Source: Perilla frutescens
Taxonomy: Eukaryota > Streptophyta > Magnoliopsida > Lamiales > Lamiaceae
NCBI GenBank assembly: GCA_026008535.1
Contig: BRKX01000014.1
Location: 50,207,006-50,271,005 of the forward strand
Length of the DNA: 64,000 bases
Direction of reading: 5' to 3'
Positions within the stretch are counted from its first letter, which is position 1. Every line of letters starts with the position of its first letter. Positions 58,188 through 64,000 of this stretch are shown here, piece after piece. The translations under genes and the position numbers were made by a program. Below the pieces are notes generated by a model. It saw only the letters and a list, made by a program, of their open reading frames with translations, had not been told where the DNA came from and did no database searches.

Positions 58188-60285
58188 TGTAGCGCCCCGA
58201 TCCTGAAAGATCGTGGAAATGGACGCCACGGGGGTTGGAATTAAGAAGCGGGAAAGAAAGGGGGTAACCTGATCAATGAGAACTCAACAGAAGACTCACA
58301 ACAACCAAACATGCTTTATAATATAACATATACTTATCCATAACGCTATGACTAGAGTTCTTAGCGTTTAACAAAGGAATATTACAAGTGCGGAAGCTCC
58401 ATTATTAACAGGATACTTAACAAAAAGAGATAGTGAGAAATAGGTAAATAACAAAAGCCCATGGCTCAGCATCGTCACGTCCACGCGCCAGCCTACTAAC
58501 CTGAAAATGTTTGAAAATATTTGGGCTGAGTACTAATGCACTCAGTGGGCAAGTTTTCACAATTCAAGTTATGCAAATCATTTTGTTAAAGTAATCTATC
58601 TGTGTTCATGCAGGTAGTGAAGCTTAGGAGGTTTTAAAAGTTGGAAGCAACCTAAGTTCACCAAAACATTTTCTCGTGAAGCGCTTAAGAGTATAACCTG
58701 TCACTGCCCACAACCCGAACTACATCACCAGCGCATAAGGTTGAGTATGGCCATAGTATACCCAATGAGTATAACCAATAAGTGTATCATTTTAGTCTCA
58801 TCGACAAGGAGTAGGGTAGGACAAACAATGCATACTACTGTAGCTACTCACAGTGACACAACGCTGGTTTATGAGACTCCGACAACATACAGTAGCACGT
58901 AAATATTTAACACAGATAGTCACATATGCAATTTTAGCAAATCAGAGCTTAATAACTCGAAATATATAATTTGGAAAGATATAGTATAGCCCACCTGGAT
59001 AAGAGATCTGTAGCACAAATAAGCTTTCAAATTCTGAGTTGGTCTAGCACAGGTTCTGCTACTTCTTCTGAGCCTACAACAACCAGTCTTGACTTAGTTC
59101 AACTAAAGGGCCCCTATCAAAACTCAATCCCTAAGCTCTTTTTTGAATTTAGGTTTCTATTTATTTTATTTAGTAACTACTGGGTTTTAATTAAACTTTG
59201 TAATTATAGAAAATTGAGATCTACTACTTATAAAACCATATGAATAATACTATTTACGTCTATTAAACCATTTTAATTAGCAAAATAATATTTACACAAT
59301 GCATGTTCGGACAATGGAAAGATCTTACTTACGGTAAACTTAGAATTGAACAACGACAATAATAATTAATCCTTAATTTTTTTATAGTTCGAATATATTA
59401 AAACATAATATATTTAAATTTACGAAATCCATATAAACCCATGTCCATAATATTAATATAAATTCATTAAATTTTCACTTAATAGAGTAAAGTGATGCTT
59501 AAGCTGTTTAATCATGTATATCAATTAAATGATAAGAATAAACATCGCAAATAGACAATAAATTCAAATCTACTAAACCAAAATTTCTTCATATTAAATT
59601 ACTAATATTAAAATCGAACCCAAAAAGACCAACTTAGATATTATACACACACACACACACACGAAACTAGATCTAAACACTAACCTTAGATTAGCTGCCA
59701 ATTTTTTTTTCCCAATTGATGATGATTTACGTTGGTGACTGTAATGAGATTCTCTTGTTATCTAAGGATGGAAATCAATTTCCCAACCCCCTCATTTCAA
59801 TAAAGTTATATCTAATAGCTTAGAATTTTATTATTCTTATTATTGAATTACGTGTACTTCTAACTCTCATCCACCTATCATTTATAAGGACACGTATATT
59901 AATATATCATAAGTACAATCCTCATCATCTTCTTTCATATATTAAACTATTGTTTTTTTCCTTTTTATCTATCTAAATGGTACACATCATAATATAACTA
60001 TCCCATAACTAGTTTTGTCTCGTAAGTATACATATATACATATATAATTTACTTATTTTTCGAATAGAATAATAATATATTTGGATAGGATTGGATATAA
60101 TATTATTTATTTAGATAATTAATAAATAGAATTATATTTATCTAGATAATTAATTATTAGGATAAGATATGATTATATCCCAAAGTCATCTTTTAACACA
60201 TAAAAGTTTTGAATATTACACTTATTCTAAATATTATATTTATATTTCTAATTAAATTTAGAAAATAAAATTTTGGGGTATTACA
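58188..60285 (-). repeat. Right (5') LTR of the 53-60 kb element
   Basis: 2098-bp partner of 53144-55238, complete from TGTAGCGCCCCG to GGGTATTACA. Differences from the partner cluster at the first 90 bp and near 60100-60190. Confidence 0.92.
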
Positions 60286-60393
60286 GTTTCGAACGTGTAG
60301 ATATATATGTGTTTAGTCATGTAGATGTGTATATGTGTTTGGGCGTGTAGTCCGTGTAGATGTATTAGGCGTGTAACAACTTTATTTTTTAAT

Positions 60394-63300
60394 GGGGATA
60401 AGGGCCAAATTAGCCACTGAACTTATTTGGGGGGCTCAATTGGGTCACTACAACTTTTTTGGGCTCAATTAGGCCACCGCGATGTTAAAATTGGCTTAAT
60501 TAGGCCACCGCTTAACGGAGCCCTAACAGACTTTATTAAGTGTTGCAAAAATGACGTTGTTTTGATCTTTTTTACCCGATCCAATACCCCAACCCACTCT
60601 CAAAAGAAAAACCCGATCCAAGCTTCAAAAATCAACAAAATATCGAAAATTGGGGATTTCAATTAGGGTTCTACACCAAGAAAATATCAGTTAGGGTTCT
60701 TTGATTTCAGAAAAATGATCTCCCATTCCAGAATTTTGATTTGCATCTCATTCTACATAGTTATACCGCAACACACATCTAGATAGGGTCATCTACATGG
60801 CATATCCATGTCATCCTTTTGCGCCACTATGTCAATTGCACGGCCAGACGTGGCTGGTCCAGGTTGGCATTCTCGAAGCCACGTGGCTGGTCCCCCCTAC
60901 CATTAGCACACGACACGATAGAAAGGTAAGAATGGTTCTATTTTACATTCTCCAAATCTCTTTTGTGTGCTCTGATTTTGATTGATTTTTATTTTTTTGT
61001 TTCATAACTAGATTGAAAACATGGAGATGAGTTTAATCAAGTTGTCATATCATAATCGTGGTAAATGGGTTTTGTCTAAGCATCCACAGTATGTAGGAGA
61101 GAAAAACTTAGTTAAAAATGGGGATATAAACTTTGTATCTTTCACGCATATGATCAAAAAATACAAATAGGAATTTGGGATGCATGAAGTGAACAAATTA
61201 TTTTATTTAAAACCTAGGAAAAAAATGAGTGATAATGCTTTGATGATTTTGGAGTCAGATGATGGGATTAATAACATTGTGGCTAGTGTGTTATAGATGA
61301 ATTATGATAGCTGCATTCATGTTTATCCTTATGATGAGTTGGTTCTAAATCATAATAAGTCACCACTTGTTGATGAGAAGGTTGTGAATCAGCCTGATTT
61401 AAGCACCCAAGCTAGTGCCAATTTGATGTGTGAAGCTCATGACTTAGGATTAAAAACTAGTGAGATTGATATGTGTGCAGGGCTGCAGGGTGGGAAAATG
61501 GTAGTTGATATTGATAAGGGTAAACAACTAGTTGAGGATAAGGAATATGAAGCTAGTGAATTTGAGCAAGATGGTTTTGAAAGTGAATCTGGGGGGTTCA
61601 GTGTGGATTCTAGTTCTGAATGTAGTGATAGTAGTTATGAGAGTGATGATAATGAAGTGGAGATGAAAATAATCAACCAAAGTAAGAGGGTAGTTAAGTA
61701 TGATGGTGATGATGGTAATCCATTTTTCTTATTAGGTATGACTTTTGCTAATGTTGAGGAAGCTAGACTTGCCATAGCTAGGTATACTGTGGCTAGAAGT
61801 ACTCTACTGAAGTTGAACCCCAATGAGAAGGGCATAATCAGAGCACAATGTAAGAGTGCAGGGTGTCCTTTTTATTTGTGGATGTCTTACTGCCAGAATA
61901 AGCCACCACTGGTTGTAAAGAAGTTTAACTCTGAACACAATTGTTTGAAAGATGCCAAGAACAATCTAGCTAGTGCTAAATTTCTTGCCCAAGAGTTTAA
62001 GAAAACCATCAACAAGAAGCCAACCACCACTGTTAAGGAGTTGTTGAAAATAGCAGAGGATAAGATGCATCTATATGTGTCTAAATCTACATTAAGAGGG
62101 CTAAATCACTTGTGAGAAATGAGTTGGATAGCAGCTACATAAGTGAGTTTGCAAAGATAGGTGCTTATGTAGCAATGTGTAAAGAAACAAACCCTGGATC
62201 AACAGTTGAGCTTGAACTGCAGGAAGAAGCACTGCATTCTGGAAAGTTTGTGTTTAGAAGGTTGTACACCTGTTTTGATGCTCTGAAGAGGGGGTGGAAG
62301 GCAGGGTGTAGGCCTATAATTGGGCTTGATGGGTGCCATTTGAAGTGTATTGTGAAGGGTCAGATTCTAACAGCTATTGGAAAGGATGCAGCAGATCAAA
62401 TCTTCCCCATTGCCTGGGCAGTGATAGGCAAGGAAAATATTGACAACTGCAAATGGTTTCTAGAGCTGCTTGTTGTGGATTTGGAGATAAGTGATAGTGG
62501 TAGATCAATGACTATTATTTCATACATGTAAAAGGTATGCTACGTCACTTATTTTTCAGATTATTTTTCTTATTCAAACCACCTGAATAACAAATTTTTT
62601 TTATTTGTGGATATGATCTAGTACATGCAGTGCAAGAGGTGTTGCCTCTAACAGAGCATAGATACTGTGCTAGGCATGTACATGCCAATTGGAGTAAAAG
62701 TGGCACAGTGGTGAGCTTAAAATGAAATTCTGGGCTTGTGGGTGGAGCACATTCAAAGAAGAGTTCGATGACAACTTGAAGATGTTGGGGTCAATCAGCA
62801 CTCGTTCAGCAGAGGACTTTGTGTCTTACAATCCTCAGGTTTTTTGCAAAGCTTTTTTCAGCAATAGGTGCAAATCTGATGCATGTGACAATAATTTTTG
62901 TGAACCATTTAATGCCAGCATAAGAGAGTCTAGGTTTAAGCCAATTTTGTCCATGTTAGATGAGATTAGAGAGGCTACAATAGCTAGACTGGGTATGAAC
63001 AGAGAGGTTGTAAATAAGTGGACCAACAAGTGGAGTCCTTCATGCTTAACTAAATATCAAGAGAATATGGAAAAGGCTTTTGGGTGCAAAGTAGTTTTCA
63101 ATGGGGATCATGAATATGAAGTGGGAGATGGTGATGACAGACATATAGTTAGGTTGGACAATTGCATGTGCACTTGTAGAGTATGGGATATCAATGGAAT
63201 TCCTTGTTGCCATGCAATATGTGCTCTGAACTATAAAAACAAGGATCCCAAAACATATATATCTTGTTGGTATAAGAAGGCAGCATCTATGGCTACATAT

Positions 63301-64000
63301 CAATATCCCATGCAGGCTATGAAGAGTCTCAAATACCTGAGAGTTGATGATTTTGCAAAGTGCAAGCCATCTTCTACTGCCAGATTGAGTGGGAGACCAA
63401 GAGTTAAGAGAATGAGAAGTAGTAGAGAGAAAATGAAAGGGAAGCAATCTGGAAATCTAACCAAGAAGGGGTGGTTATAAAATGTTCTATTTGTCATGTA
63501 GCATGTCACAATTCAGTGACTTGTCTAAATAAGGTATTATGCTTCTTAATTGCACTTTTTTTGTATTCTTTCTTTCTAACTAAACACTTATTAACTAACT
63601 ATAGGGGAAAAGTTCCATGGCTAGTGAAGTTGCAAAAGAAAAGAAAACTGATGCCAAAAGAAAGATGAAGGCCATATATGCCCCTAAATGCATAAGGAAA
63701 ACAAGGAGAATGGTTGGCATGAGCTTGCATATTGATGATGTCACTGGAAACTCCACATTGAATGTGAGTGTCTGTATTTTTTGTGATTGTAGTGTGTTGT
63801 ATTTAACTATATTGATTCTCATTTCTTATCTTGTATGGTAGCCTGGAATGAGCTCAGAGTCAATAATCCACCAAAGGGATCCAATTGCAAGTCAAAGCTT
63901 GAGTTCAAATCCAAGCTATCTTGCCAATCAACCTGCCTTTCAAACCACCTGGGCCAACTTGAAATGGATTGCCTTGCACAAGTAGAATTGCTCTGGAGAA
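60394..64000 (+). mobile_element. Mutator-like element (MULE), continues past window
   Basis: Begins GGGGATAAGGGCCAAATTAG, with internal repeats of AATTAGGCCACCGC / AATTGGGTCACTAC. Its first bases match the ends of the MITE at 11622-12622. It carries a MuDR-type transposase pseudogene on + from 61021. The right end and TSD lie outside the window. Confidence 0.78.
61021..64000 (+). pseudogene. MuDR-type MULE transposase, inactivated
   Basis: Would bind the terminal repeats and cut and join DNA in the nucleus. The N-terminal part (61021-61296) has two in-frame TAG codons (near 61170 and 61294). 61297-62115 carries an acidic Ser-rich stretch and the MuDR DNA-binding domain (CKSAGCPFYLWMS, FNSEHNCL). 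A 1-base shift near 62108 leads to the MULE catalytic core: GLDGCHLK with the first Asp (about 62326). The second Asp is changed to Tyr and followed by a stop (ISYM*, 62520-62531). The third acidic residue is in FCEPFN (about 62905). A SWIM zinc finger CMCTC...CCH lies at about 63166-63225. A zinc knuckle CSICHVACHNSVTC follows in a shifted frame (63483-63524), and further exons from 63617. Inactive. Confidence 0.9.

Larger units (their letters stand above)
53144..60285 (-). mobile_element. Ty3/gypsy element with near-identical LTRs, TSD GTTTC
   Basis: LTRs of 2095 and 2098 bp (TGTAGCGCCCCGATC...GGGGTATTACA) differ at roughly 30-odd positions by eye. Perfect GTTTC flanks the whole unit (53139-53143 and 60286-60290). 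The minus-strand order is right LTR, primer site, internal region, polypurine tract, left LTR. Most coding sequence is gone and a 1.6-kb solo LTR is nested inside. Confidence 0.93.

Overview
This is an AT-rich, intron-bearing plant nuclear segment. It contains one recognisable host gene, a CC-NBS-LRR immune receptor on the + strand (first ATG 8192), set in a dense nest of transposable elements. The NLR sequence type and the transposon families point to a eudicot, possibly an asterid; I cannot name the species. No rRNA, tRNA or CRISPR locus was seen.

Layout. 1-8.1 kb: MITE-like inverted repeats (two with perfect 9-bp target duplications), a broken Ty3/gypsy end, and a solo LTR (5250-6678, TSD ATCTT). 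8.19-16.5 kb: the NLR, with a 3-kb first exon, two further phase-0 LRR exons that duplicate each other, and a possible tiny last exon. Its introns host a 1-kb MULE-type MITE (9-bp TSD) and a 2.5-kb solo LTR (5-bp TSD). 18.2-29.1 kb: an Athila-like gypsy element with two LTRs, a tRNA-Asp-type primer site, decayed gag and protease, no visible RT or integrase, and two foreign solo LTRs inside. 31.3-45.5 kb: a minus-strand Tekay/Del-like gypsy element. Its left LTR is split by a 3.7-kb CACTA element carrying pieces of two host genes (RING-type E3-like and KH-domain). Its internal region carries a solo LTR of the Athila family, and its right LTR carries a 523-bp element with a 9-bp TSD. 45.5-52.9 kb: a decayed Helitron with Rep and RPA1-like genes and a recognisable 3' hairpin/CTAG end, with a solo LTR and a MITE inside. 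53.1-60.3 kb: a gypsy element with near-identical LTRs and an intact TSD. 60.4-64 kb: the start of a Mutator-like element with a broken transposase; it runs off the window.

The history is readable because many insertions keep target-site duplications. Two of them (the CACTA and the 523-bp element) also have an unoccupied counterpart in the sister LTR of the same retrotransposon. The most notable items are the Pack-CACTA with two host fragments that keep introns, the VSQPV micro-repeat inside the NLR nucleotide-binding domain, the MULE whose terminus resembles the MITE in the NLR intron, and a short motif near the 3' end of several otherwise different LTRs. All alignments were done by eye; no searches were run.
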